This document shows, piece after piece, positions 53,226 to 61,671 of a stretch of 64,000 nt of DNA. Made by a program: the position numbers and the translations under genes. Position 1 is the first letter of the stretch; each line of letters opens with the position of its first letter. This DNA comes from an uncultured Psychrobacter sp. (GTDB lineage: Bacteria > Pseudomonadota > Gammaproteobacteria > Pseudomonadales > Moraxellaceae): positions 99,697 through 163,696 of the forward strand of contig NZ_CANMAH010000009.1 in assembly GCF_947495825.1 (NCBI RefSeq). The letters are read 5' to 3'. The notes below the pieces were generated by a model. It searched no databases. It was given only the letters and a program-made list of their open reading frames with translations, and was not told the origin of the DNA.

Positions 53226-54083
53226 CTATTTTGCAAGCGCATTTAGCTTTTTTAGCACCTCAGGCGACTTTAAACCATAACGCAAAAAATCATCGGCTGG
53301 CCAAAAATGGACGCCGCCATTTTTACCTGCTGTACTGGCAGCAACTTCAGGACGCTTACTAAATTTACTAACACCGCCAACGACCGCCTCATTATGCTCA
53401 GCAATGATAATCACATCAGGTTTGGCGGCCAGCCAGCCTTCTCGCGATAAGGGTTTTAACCCCGATACGTTGGCGGCATTTATCCCGCCCGCACGGCGAA
53501 TCAGCTCATCGCCTACCGTGCCCTTACCAGCGACAATACGGCCATCGTAACTTAGCAGATAGCGCTTACCGGTTTTTGCCATAGGACTCATCCCCACCTG
53601 CCAACGCTTGGCTAGCTGCGACCCGGCAGATTTTTTATCGACATAACTGCCGATGGACTTGATACTGCTGGCAAAGGTGCTGACTTCTTCTTTGGGTGCG
53701 ACATTGACGGCCTTAACCTTAAGTCCATTTAGGCGTTGATAGATACTCGCCGGCTGTACCATATAACTGCCGAGTGCCAAGTCAGGCTTGACCGCCAACA
53801 CAGACTCGGCGGTGATATTACGGTGCATGCCCACAGCGGGTACGCTCTTTAGCGCCGGATTTTTATTGGTTGCATCTTTACCCACCAGTTTATCGGTCGC
53901 TCCTAGCGCGACGACCACATCGGCGACATCGGGACTCATGGCGACGATACCCTCATAAGCTTGAGCAGAAAGTGTTGGCACGGCCAATGCACCAATGATG
54001 GCAGCCGTACTGACAGCACCACGGGTACGTTTTTTATTAATAACTGAGTGCGTGAGTGTTGTTTTTGATAAGGCAGAAGACAT
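53226..54083 (-). CDS. hmuT: Periplasmic heme-binding protein HmuT
   Basis: 285 aa. A long signal peptide ends near PTLSAQA. The mature protein has IVAMSPDVADVVVALGATDK, VGMHRNITAESVLAVKPDLA, DGRIVAGKGTVGDELIRRAG and LSREGWLAAKPDVIIIAEHN, the pattern of HmuT/PhuT/ShuT heme carriers. The tyrosine of AYEGIV near the mature N-terminus is a candidate heme ligand region; this is inference. Second gene of hmuS-T-U-V. Confidence 0.9.
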   Translation of the reverse strand: MSSALSKTTLTHSVINKKRTRGAVSTAAIIGALAVPTLSAQAYEGIVAMSPDVADVVVALGATDKLVGKDATNKNPALKSVPAVGMHRNITAESVLAVKPDLALGSYMVQPASIYQRLNGLKVKAVNVAPKEEVSTFASSIKSIGSYVDKKSAGSQLAKRWQVGMSPMAKTGKRYLLSYDGRIVAGKGTVGDELIRRAGGINAANVSGLKPLSREGWLAAKPDVIIIAEHNEAVVGGVSKFSKRPEVAASTAGKNGGVHFWPADDFLRYGLKSPEVLKKLNALAK

Positions 54084-54115
54084 ACGTATTCCTAATTTAC
54101 TAACGTAAAAAATGA

Positions 54116-54257
54116 CCCTATAAGCAATTCAAAATAAAATGGTTATAAGTTTAAGCACGCTACTGGTATAAATTTTACTTGCGTGCTGTTATCACAGAGG
54201 CGGCGCAAAATTCATCCCAGTAGCGCGATGTCATTTTTAGAGTGAATCGACTATATT
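54116..54257. repeat. Dispersed intergenic repeat, copy 2 (inverted relative to copy 1)
   Basis: The core ACTGGTATAAATTTTACTTG, GCGTGCTGT and AAAATTCATCCCAGT matches the reverse complement of copy 1 at 27499-27650. The ends CCTATAAGCAATTC and GAATCGACTATATT form imperfect terminal inverted repeats. It occupies most of the gap between hmuT and hmuS. Confidence 0.7.
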
Positions 54258-54309
54258 TATAAGTCATTAATGTTGAATAATTATCCAAAATTGATTTTTT
54301 ATAACTGGT

Positions 54310-55443
54310 CTATGCACTTTCTGCTTCAGCCATGACTGCTGGCGCTAACGCTTCTGCGTAGGCATGTTCGTCGACAACATTAGCAACTATTTGCTGCCAC
54401 TCAGCCAGCTCAGGCGTGCCTTCGAGTCGTTGACCAAACACGCTAAAGACACTCGAACCCTTATTGTCAAAGCCCTCAATACAGGTAACGATACCGTCTT
54501 TGGTTGGACGCTTGACGCACCACACTTGCGCCAAAGCTTTATCTTTGAGATGCAGGGTAAAGTCATTATGGTCTTTGTCTAAAATATTAAACCAATCCCC
54601 CATGCGCTTAAGCGTCTGCACCGTACCCGTCTGAATTTGCACAAGTCCGCTATTGCCGACAAATATCATAATCGAGCATTTGGCATCACGGGCCTGCGTA
54701 AATACCGCCTCGACAGCGCTAACCTCAAGCTGCTGCGTCATCTGCTCTGGCGCTTGACGGTAGCTGCTGGCACGGTCGATATTGAGATTTTTTAATAGTG
54801 AGTGAAACTGATGCACATCTGTCATTGCCTGCCAGCCTTGTTGGAGCTGCGTGCGTGCGCCTTCATCCAGCGCCTTGTAGCGCCAGTCACTTAGCGGCGC
54901 TTGCACCTCTAACGTCAGCGTCTCTGTATTTACCGTCTGCTGCTGCGCCGCAATCAGCGCCTGCCAGCTGGCGATATTCTCATCGCTGAAATCGCGCAGA
55001 TAGACTTTATCAATCGCCGCTCCCTGACCGTTATAAAACTGAATGCTATAAGACGGTTTGCCTGTGCGACTGGTATCGGTGACCGCCAGCATATGCTGCC
55101 ACTGCCACATAAAAAACCGTAAATCCAAACCACCAACATTGAGCGCTATTCCCATCTTTTCGCCGAGTTTTAAATTGTGATACGGCGCGGTTTTTTCATG
55201 TACGGCCAGATCGTTTCTGACGATGCTCTCAACACTGCCAAAGCGTGCAAACTGCTGTAATACCGTTTTGCACTGATCTCCGATGTACTGACTGTAAGGC
55301 GATGCGAGCATCAGCTCAAACTCGCTGACCCCCAATGCCGCTGCCCCTTCTGTCGGAAACAGCATCGGCGTGTTTACTTTTAGTGCTTGGTACTGTTGCC
55401 ACAGCTCGGTATTTTTTGTGGTTAAAGATAACGGTTGACTCAT
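54310..55443 (-). CDS. hmuS: Hemin-degrading factor HmuS
   Basis: 377 aa from ATG 55443, which has GGAGACCCTC upstream; the longer frame to 55467 is less likely. Family blocks are LWQQYQALKVNTPMLFPTEG, ILNVGGLDLRFF-type ALNVGGLDLRFFMWQWQHML, SIQFYNGQGAAIDKVYLRD, and the C-terminal half repeat SIMIFVGNSGLVQIQTGTVQ, WFNILDKDHNDFTLHLKD and WCVKRPTKDGIVTCIEGFD. Tandem HemS/ChuS-like domains handle or open imported heme in the cytoplasm. First gene of the hmuSTUV unit, downstream of double Fur boxes. Confidence 0.92.
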   Translation of the reverse strand: MSQPLSLTTKNTELWQQYQALKVNTPMLFPTEGAAALGVSEFELMLASPYSQYIGDQCKTVLQQFARFGSVESIVRNDLAVHEKTAPYHNLKLGEKMGIALNVGGLDLRFFMWQWQHMLAVTDTSRTGKPSYSIQFYNGQGAAIDKVYLRDFSDENIASWQALIAAQQQTVNTETLTLEVQAPLSDWRYKALDEGARTQLQQGWQAMTDVHQFHSLLKNLNIDRASSYRQAPEQMTQQLEVSAVEAVFTQARDAKCSIMIFVGNSGLVQIQTGTVQTLKRMGDWFNILDKDHNDFTLHLKDKALAQVWCVKRPTKDGIVTCIEGFDNKGSSVFSVFGQRLEGTPELAEWQQIVANVVDEHAYAEALAPAVMAEAESA

Positions 55444-55668
55444 GAGGGTCTCCATAAAATAAGTCATAAAAAGCCAATCAGCTCGCTATATACGCAAAGA
55501 GATGTACAGCAAAGAGATAAATGACTGAATAATAGACACGCCGCCCTTGGCCCAATCTATCTGACCAAATCAAGCAAAATGACAGCGCTCCATGTTTGCG
55601 CTTATCGTTTTTGTCAGGCGCTATTGAACGAAAATAATTATGGCAATATTTTTTTAGTTTGTAAATAT

Positions 55669-55706
55669 AAATAATTATCATTTACATATTGATAATTATT
55701 ATCATT
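55669..55706. promoter_or_regulatory. Two abutting Fur boxes in the divergent hmuS/receptor promoter
   Basis: AAATAATTATCATTTACAT (55669-55687) and ATTGATAATTATTATCATT (55688-55706) are contiguous 19-mers, the second nearly palindromic. They lie about 230 bp from hmuS and 170 bp from the receptor start. Confidence 0.8.
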
Positions 55707-55875
55707 TAAAATATGATATCTGGACTTTGTTACTCGCGTTGAGGTTTTAAGTAACAAAACCTTGAAGGATTAAATCACTGCTAGCTGCTTACTTTGTTGT
55801 CTTGATAAATAATTTTAATAAAGCAGAGCGTCAAACCCCTCTGTTTTTGCTTTTTTTATAAAGGTTGTCTTACTT

Positions 55876-58053
55876 ATGTCGATGTCCCCACTTCGCTCTT
55901 ATTTACCAGATACCCGCTTCTCTGCTCGTTTACCACAGTGGCGACAGCGTGCTTTGGTTACTAGCATCGCTTTGGCGTTGTCTGCGTTGGCCCCTGCCAG
56001 CGTCCAAGCAGCAGATTTTTTAGACAACGGCCCTGAGCTTACCGATGATACTGCCCTACCAAGCGTCCGTCTCGACCCTATCGTGGTGACCGCCACACGC
56101 TCTGAGCGTGCCTTAAGCGATGCGCCCGTCGCCATGCAAGTACTTAGCCGCCAAACGCTCGATGACAACCATGCCCATACCTTAAAAGAAGCTCTGGCGC
56201 TGCTGCCCAATGTTTACTTGCGCGAAGTCCATGGCAAAACAGGCTATGAAGTCAGTATGCAAGGCTTCACCGGCGATCAGGTATTGGTGCTCATCGATGG
56301 CTTACCGATTACCGCCAGTACCGGCTCGACGGTGAACTTAAATCAATACATGAATATGGATATCGAGCAAATAGAAGTGGTACAAGGAGCGGCGTCAGCG
56401 CAGTTTGGCAGTGCGGCCATGGGCGGGGTGATTAATATCATCACCAAACCTATCGGCGCAGCGACAGGACATATCACCACCGAGATCGCCAGTAATGGTG
56501 AGCAAAACCCTTCAGGTAAAGAAATAGACGCCAACAAACGCTATGTCGAAGCCAGCGTAGAAGGCGCTTTAGATAAAGACCAACGCTTTCACGCGCGCCT
56601 ATCAGGCTCATATCTAGACAATGATGGCTTGAGCTTGGATCATAAAGCGTGGCCCAGACTAAAAGACGCCAGCGAGCAGTCACAAATCAGCGCGCGCCTA
56701 AGCTACCGCCCTGATGGCAAAGGCATGTCAAACGACAGCAATAGTAGCGACGATAGCCGCGTGGTCAAAAATGCTCAATATTGGCTAGAGGCCAGTCACT
56801 ATAAAGAAGATGACATCAGCCGCTTTAATTACTATGTGGCACCGCGCTATTTGGCGCAGCAGCGAGATGAGCACATCAGCAAGCAGCGCTTTAGTGTCGG
56901 TGCGCGTGCTGATATCACGCCGCATGCAGACGATCGTAGCAAGACCTATCGGCTGTCCGCTCAAGCCCTGCATGAGGACTATCAAAGTGAGTCTAATACC
57001 AAAACCCAGCAGACCATCACTAGCGCCCGTGACACCGACATCAGTACCACGCTAGCGCAGGCGCAGCTCGACCTACCTGAGTGGGTGCTATCCGGCGATC
57101 ACATTCATCTTATTCAGGTCGGCGGGCAGCTTCAGCAAGACAAGCTGAGCCAAACGAAAAACCAAGTCAACGAGCTGATCAGTGATGAGGTCAGCCGTGA
57201 TGTCGGTGAGCTGTATATACAAGACGACTGGCTAATCGGTGATAACTGGGAGGTACTGAGCGGTATTCGCTACCAAAACGATGAAGACTTTGGTAGCCAT
57301 ACGGCACCAACAGTATCGCTCAAATATAATCTCATGGACGCCAGCGGCCGCGACCATATCTTGCGTGGCAGTATTGGCGGCGGCTACCGTGTGCCCAATC
57401 TCAAAGAGCGCTACTACGTCTTTGATCATAGCAATTTGGGCTATAAAGTGATGGGCAACCCAAACTTGCAGCCGGAGACCTCAACCAGTTACCAAATCGG
57501 CTATCAAGGTCAGCTGAGCGATACACTCAATCTCACCGTCAATGGTTTTTATAATGACGTTGACGACCTTATCCAAACCGACGAGGACAATTCGACCTTT
57601 GATGGCAATATTGCTGTCTATCAGTTTATGAACGTCGATAGCGCCAAAACCTATGGCGGCGATATCGGTATCGACTGGCAAGTGGATGAGCGCACCAAAC
57701 TACAAGCCAGCTATGCGTATCTCAAGACCCACAACAATGTCACCGATACCGAGCTGACCTATAAGCCCAATCACAAAGCTATGCTGGCACTTGACTATCA
57801 AATCAATGACAAGCTACAGCTGATCCCGCGCCTCAACTACGAGTCCAAACAGCTCGTCAGCACCAGCGCACAGACGTACTCGCCGTCTTGGTGGACGCTC
57901 GATAGCAAGCTCAATTATGACATGACGGCAAACCTGAGCCTATACGCGGCGATTAATAATATCTTCGATGTACAGCGTGATGTCACCGATGCCAGCGACT
58001 ATCGTCCGATCGACAATCGTGAATGGCTACTGGGTGCCAGCTATCACTGGTAA
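55876..58053 (+). CDS. TonB-dependent heme receptor (HmuR-like)
   Basis: 725 aa. The signal peptide ends near ASVQAAD. The TonB box is DPIVVTATRSERAL. The plug has HTLKEALALLPNVYLREVHG, VSMQGFTGDQVLVLIDGLPI and IEVVQGAASAQFGSAAMGGV. The barrel contains GSIGGGYRVPNLKERYYVFD, YKVMGNPNLQPETSTSYQIG, which corresponds to the FRAP/NPNL region of heme receptors, and ends LLGASYHW. Divergent from hmuS and followed by a HmuY-like lipoprotein, so heme or hemoprotein is the likely ligand; a BtuB/siderophore role cannot be excluded from sequence alone. Confidence 0.85.
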   Translation: MSMSPLRSYLPDTRFSARLPQWRQRALVTSIALALSALAPASVQAADFLDNGPELTDDTALPSVRLDPIVVTATRSERALSDAPVAMQVLSRQTLDDNHAHTLKEALALLPNVYLREVHGKTGYEVSMQGFTGDQVLVLIDGLPITASTGSTVNLNQYMNMDIEQIEVVQGAASAQFGSAAMGGVINIITKPIGAATGHITTEIASNGEQNPSGKEIDANKRYVEASVEGALDKDQRFHARLSGSYLDNDGLSLDHKAWPRLKDASEQSQISARLSYRPDGKGMSNDSNSSDDSRVVKNAQYWLEASHYKEDDISRFNYYVAPRYLAQQRDEHISKQRFSVGARADITPHADDRSKTYRLSAQALHEDYQSESNTKTQQTITSARDTDISTTLAQAQLDLPEWVLSGDHIHLIQVGGQLQQDKLSQTKNQVNELISDEVSRDVGELYIQDDWLIGDNWEVLSGIRYQNDEDFGSHTAPTVSLKYNLMDASGRDHILRGSIGGGYRVPNLKERYYVFDHSNLGYKVMGNPNLQPETSTSYQIGYQGQLSDTLNLTVNGFYNDVDDLIQTDEDNSTFDGNIAVYQFMNVDSAKTYGGDIGIDWQVDERTKLQASYAYLKTHNNVTDTELTYKPNHKAMLALDYQINDKLQLIPRLNYESKQLVSTSAQTYSPSWWTLDSKLNYDMTANLSLYAAINNIFDVQRDVTDASDYRPIDNREWLLGASYHW

Positions 58054-58166
58054 GCCCTTGCCCGCACTTATCTTAAAGCAACGCTTGTAAAGCAATTGTT
58101 TAAAAAACTCTGTCTATAGCGCTGTTTTTATCTTTAGCCAAAACAATAACCATCAAGGAGCCTGAC

Positions 58167-59429
58167 ATGACCAAACCCACCCTAGCAATGAGCACCAAGC
58201 CGACCAAATTGGCACTACTTTTTAGCAGCAGCCTATTAGCCCTTAGCATGACCGGCTGCGGTGGCGGCAGTGATGGCTCGAGTAGTGGCAATAACGGAAA
58301 TAGCGATAATGCTGGCAGCACACCGCCTGCCAGCAGTGCCAGCTTTAACGAAACCGCCACATGGCAAGTCACCAACCTAGCACCTGATAGTGCCACTTGT
58401 TATGACTTTGATGCCAAAGCTGAAAGCTCATGTGACGGCGATACGTGGGATATTAAGTTTGAAAACCAAGCACGCTCAGTCAAGCTTTGGTCCAATAGTG
58501 GCGACTCTGGCGCAGGTTTGGGCGGGGTTTTTGGCTTGATCGACTGGTCTGATCTGAGCCGTTATACCAATGCCACCCTTGACCCTGATACAGGCCGTGA
58601 CATCAGCCTGCACTATAATGAAGACCGCAGCGGCGGGGTGTTTACTGCCAAGCCTTGGTTTGAGTACAACTTACAAGGCAATCATCAGCTATATCCCAAC
58701 AACCGTGTCTATATGGTCACCACAGACAGTAGTAGCGACATGACAGACAGCAGCGTCCAGCAGCCGATCTATGCCCTACAGATTACCAACTACTATAATG
58801 ATGCTGGAAAATCTGGCTACCCAACCATTCGCTGGATTGATACGGCGCTACCAAACCAGGTACAGACCCAAACCATCAACGCCACCAACAATGATGACTG
58901 GGTATATGTTGACCTAAAAACAGGCCAAAGCAGCACGGACAAAGACAGCACTTGGCAGATCGGCTTTAAGCGTAATGATGTGATTTTAAATGGTGGGGAT
59001 TCGGCCAGTGGTAAGATTGGCGGTTATCTTGCCGCCACACCAGCAGGATATTATGATGCAAAAGACGAGCCTATTGTCAGTCAATTTATCACCGATGGTA
59101 GTGCAGCGACCTTAGCCGACCTTACCAGCACAGCAGACTACGACAAGCCGCTAAGCGCTAGAAGCTGGGTGATTGACAGTAAAGGCTCAGATCTCAACCC
59201 TGCGTATACTGGCAGTTTTCCGAATTTGGATTTTGGCTGGTATACCTACAATGGCATGACCCATCAGCTAAATGCCAAACCACTTGATAGTGCTCAAGGC
59301 GCGCTCATTAGATCCGCCGAAGGTAACAGCTATGCGCGTGTGCGTTTGGATAAGATCAATTATCCTGATAGCACGGCGACGACGGCGACCTCATGGGAGT
59401 TTAAATTAGACATTCAGCCGGCTTCTTAG
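58167..59429 (+). CDS. HmuY-like heme-binding lipoprotein with duplicated domain
   Basis: 420 aa. The signal sequence with LALSMTGC predicts lipidation at Cys31, followed by a Gly/Ser/Asn linker. Two HmuY-like units follow. Unit 1 has DTWDIKFENQARSVKLWSNS with PWFEYNLQGNHQLYPNNRVY. Unit 2 has DDWVYVDLKTGQSS, STWQIGFKRNDVILNGGDSA and GWYTYNGMTHQLNAKPLDSA, ending YARVRLDKINYPD. The W-I-F-R--v-lNsG and Y-HxL patterns are those of HmuY. The shared His (NHQL, THQL) is a candidate heme ligand. It lies 113 bp after the receptor gene with AAGGAG before the ATG. It probably hands heme to the receptor at the cell surface. Confidence 0.78.
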   Translation: MTKPTLAMSTKPTKLALLFSSSLLALSMTGCGGGSDGSSSGNNGNSDNAGSTPPASSASFNETATWQVTNLAPDSATCYDFDAKAESSCDGDTWDIKFENQARSVKLWSNSGDSGAGLGGVFGLIDWSDLSRYTNATLDPDTGRDISLHYNEDRSGGVFTAKPWFEYNLQGNHQLYPNNRVYMVTTDSSSDMTDSSVQQPIYALQITNYYNDAGKSGYPTIRWIDTALPNQVQTQTINATNNDDWVYVDLKTGQSSTDKDSTWQIGFKRNDVILNGGDSASGKIGGYLAATPAGYYDAKDEPIVSQFITDGSAATLADLTSTADYDKPLSARSWVIDSKGSDLNPAYTGSFPNLDFGWYTYNGMTHQLNAKPLDSAQGALIRSAEGNSYARVRLDKINYPDSTATTATSWEFKLDIQPAS

Positions 59430-59620
59430 GCTGTGTTTTTTCACCCAGTCGCAGAGCAAGGAATCGACATAAAAAGCTATTTTTTATAGCTTCTACTTGT
59501 CATAGCTTCTATTTATATAGCCTGTATTTGTTTTTTATCAGCGTTCAGCCTTATAAGCATCTATAGGGCGAACGCCAAGCTTCTTTAAAACCCTCAAAAA
59601 CGTATATTTACTGAGTCTTT

Positions 59621-61375
59621 ATGTCCCCTCGCGCTGCCGCTTCTTTGTATCATATGGTATGGGCGCACTATCGCCTGCCGTTTTTAAAAGTTGTTTTATT
59701 AAACCTGTTCAATGCCGCCGTCAGCGTCGGTATCATCGCGTATATCAATCACACCTTTATCAGCCAGTCTGTCTTTAGTGCTTTATCATGGCAGAGCTTG
59801 GGGCAGTTTTCGCTATTGGTGCTGCTATTGCTAACGACCACGTTTTTAGCACAATATGCCCTCACGCGCTTGGGTCATCGATTTGTCTATGAACTACGGA
59901 CAAAACTGGTCAAACAAATCATCGACACCGCCGTGCCGCAGATAGATAATCTAGGGAGCGCGCGCTTACTTGCCAGCCTATCCTCTGACATTCAGTCTAT
60001 CACCACCGCGTTTGTGCGCATGCCAGAGCTGGTACAAGGCGTGATTTTATCGGTAGGTGTCGGGCTGTATCTGAGCTGGCTGTCGCTGCCATTGTTATTG
60101 ATTGTCATGTGCTGGATTGTGATGACGATTTGGATCAGTACTATTTTGGTCAAGCACGTCTATACGCATCTGACAGAGCTACGCGAGATCAATGATTATT
60201 TATACCAAGATTATCAGTCCATCATAGAAGGGCGTAAAGAGCTGGCGCTCAACCAACACCGCGCCCAAAGGCTGTATAACGACGACTTTTTGCGGCACGC
60301 CAAAGCCTATGAACAGACCGTGACCAAGTCTGATACCTTTCATTTATCGGCAGTGAACTGGTCCAATATCATGATGTTTGCCGCGATTGGTATCGTCTTT
60401 GCCGTCGCAAGCTCTCTGGGCGTCTCCATGGCTGTGGCCACGACGTTTTCTTTGACAATTTTATTTATGCAGTCCCCGCTCCTACATGCTGTCGGCGCTT
60501 ACCCCACGCTACAAACTGCCCAAGTGGCTTTAGAAAAAATACAGGCGTTGGCACTTGCTGATTATCAGCCGGATTTTCAGACAGACAGCGCGGCGACAAA
60601 CTGGCAAACCATCTGTTTTCAGGATATCTGTTATCGCTATCCACACAACATCGATAGCCAAAATGTGACAGCTGTCGACAGCGAGCATGCCGATGATATC
60701 TTACAGTCTGTTACGTTAACTTTGCAACGCGGCGATGTGGTGTTTTTGATAGGGGCAAATGGTAGCGGCAAGTCTACGCTGGCCAAGATCATCACGGGGA
60801 TTTTTGCCCCAACGACGGGCACCGTAACAGTCGATGGAAAGCTCATTCATTCTCAAAACAGCGATTCACAAAGTAGCGACTTACAAACTAACAACTTACA
60901 AAGTAGCGCCGATTATCGCCAGCTGTTTTCAGCGATTTTTAGCGATCAGCACCTGTTTACGCAGCTCATCGGCCCTAAAGGACAAGCGCCTGATCGAGTA
61001 CTGACGGATACATGGCTGCATCAGCTCAACCTGCAAGACAAAGTGAGCATCACTGACGACACCCTCTCTACCGATAAGCTGTCACAAGGCCAACGAAAAC
61101 GACTGGCCATGCTCATCACTGTCGCCGAACAAAAAGACATTCTCCTCCTCGATGAATGGGCCGCAGACCAAGACCCTGCCTTTCGCCGTGTGTTTTATCA
61201 AACACTGATACCTAAGCTCAAAGCCATGGGCAAAACCTTGTTTATCATTAGTCACGACGACAGCTATTTTGAGCATGCCGATCGATTGCTACTGATGAAA
61301 GCTGGTCGACTGATAGAGCTAAACGCTGAAGAACGGCAGCGCGCCAGCATTGACGCCATTGCGATGCTCAAATAA
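59621..61375 (+). CDS. Cyclic-peptide/PvdE-type ABC exporter (fused membrane and ATPase domains)
   Basis: 584 aa. The N-terminal domain (about 1-300) has six helices, with LPFLKVVLLNLFNAAVSVGI and RELRTKLVKQI-like YELRTKLVKQIIDTAVPQID. ATYP-type QSPLLHAVGAYPTLQTAQVA precedes the ATPase domain (330-584): Walker A GANGSGKSTLAK, signature LSQGQRKRLAM (LSQGQ in place of LSGGQ, as in the PvdE/SyrD group), Walker B ILLLDEWAADQD, switch IISHDDSYFEHADRLL. This family exports pyoverdine precursors, cyclic peptides or microcins. No biosynthetic genes are visible, so the cargo is unknown. Weak ribosome site. It sits between the HmuY-like and siderophore receptor genes. Confidence 0.85.
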   Translation: MSPRAAASLYHMVWAHYRLPFLKVVLLNLFNAAVSVGIIAYINHTFISQSVFSALSWQSLGQFSLLVLLLLTTTFLAQYALTRLGHRFVYELRTKLVKQIIDTAVPQIDNLGSARLLASLSSDIQSITTAFVRMPELVQGVILSVGVGLYLSWLSLPLLLIVMCWIVMTIWISTILVKHVYTHLTELREINDYLYQDYQSIIEGRKELALNQHRAQRLYNDDFLRHAKAYEQTVTKSDTFHLSAVNWSNIMMFAAIGIVFAVASSLGVSMAVATTFSLTILFMQSPLLHAVGAYPTLQTAQVALEKIQALALADYQPDFQTDSAATNWQTICFQDICYRYPHNIDSQNVTAVDSEHADDILQSVTLTLQRGDVVFLIGANGSGKSTLAKIITGIFAPTTGTVTVDGKLIHSQNSDSQSSDLQTNNLQSSADYRQLFSAIFSDQHLFTQLIGPKGQAPDRVLTDTWLHQLNLQDKVSITDDTLSTDKLSQGQRKRLAMLITVAEQKDILLLDEWAADQDPAFRRVFYQTLIPKLKAMGKTLFIISHDDSYFEHADRLLLMKAGRLIELNAEERQRASIDAIAMLK

Positions 61376-61420
61376 ATGACGCGCGCTTGGCACGATACGC
61401 ACTACTTGCAGTGGTCGATA

Positions 61421-61552
61421 CTTCTATAGTCAACCCGATATAAAAACGATATGGCGAGATGAAGTGTCGTTTTACGCAGCATCGAGCAGCGCAGGTACAG
61501 CACGTAAGAAAACCAACGCTTTAGCGAGCAATTTAGATTTGACTATACGAAG
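61421..61552. repeat. Dispersed intergenic repeat, copy 3 (132 bp, good terminal inverted repeats)
   Basis: Ends CTTCTATAGTCAA and TTGACTATACGAAG are inverted repeats with one base difference. The internal blocks TATAAAAACGATA, TTTTACGCAGC and GCGCAGGTACAGCACG match copy 1. It lies just upstream of the Fur box of the last receptor. Confidence 0.75.
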
Positions 61553-61571
61553 TCCTTGAATGCAACTTATT

Positions 61572-61590
61572 AATGATAACAATTATCATT
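61572..61590. promoter_or_regulatory. Fur box upstream of the last receptor gene
   Basis: AATGATAACAATTATCATT is almost a perfect palindrome and close to the Fur consensus, 81 bp before the start at 61672. Confidence 0.8.
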
Positions 61591-61671
61591 AATGTTATTA
61601 TTCTCATTGTTGTAAGTATTGTTACAACTTTGTACCCAAAAGCCAACCATTTCAGCTCAAAAGGACATCAG

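Noticed and set aside
61573..61671. Longer N-terminus of the last receptor
   Set aside because: It would start inside the Fur box and precede a proper signal peptide and ribosome site at 61672.
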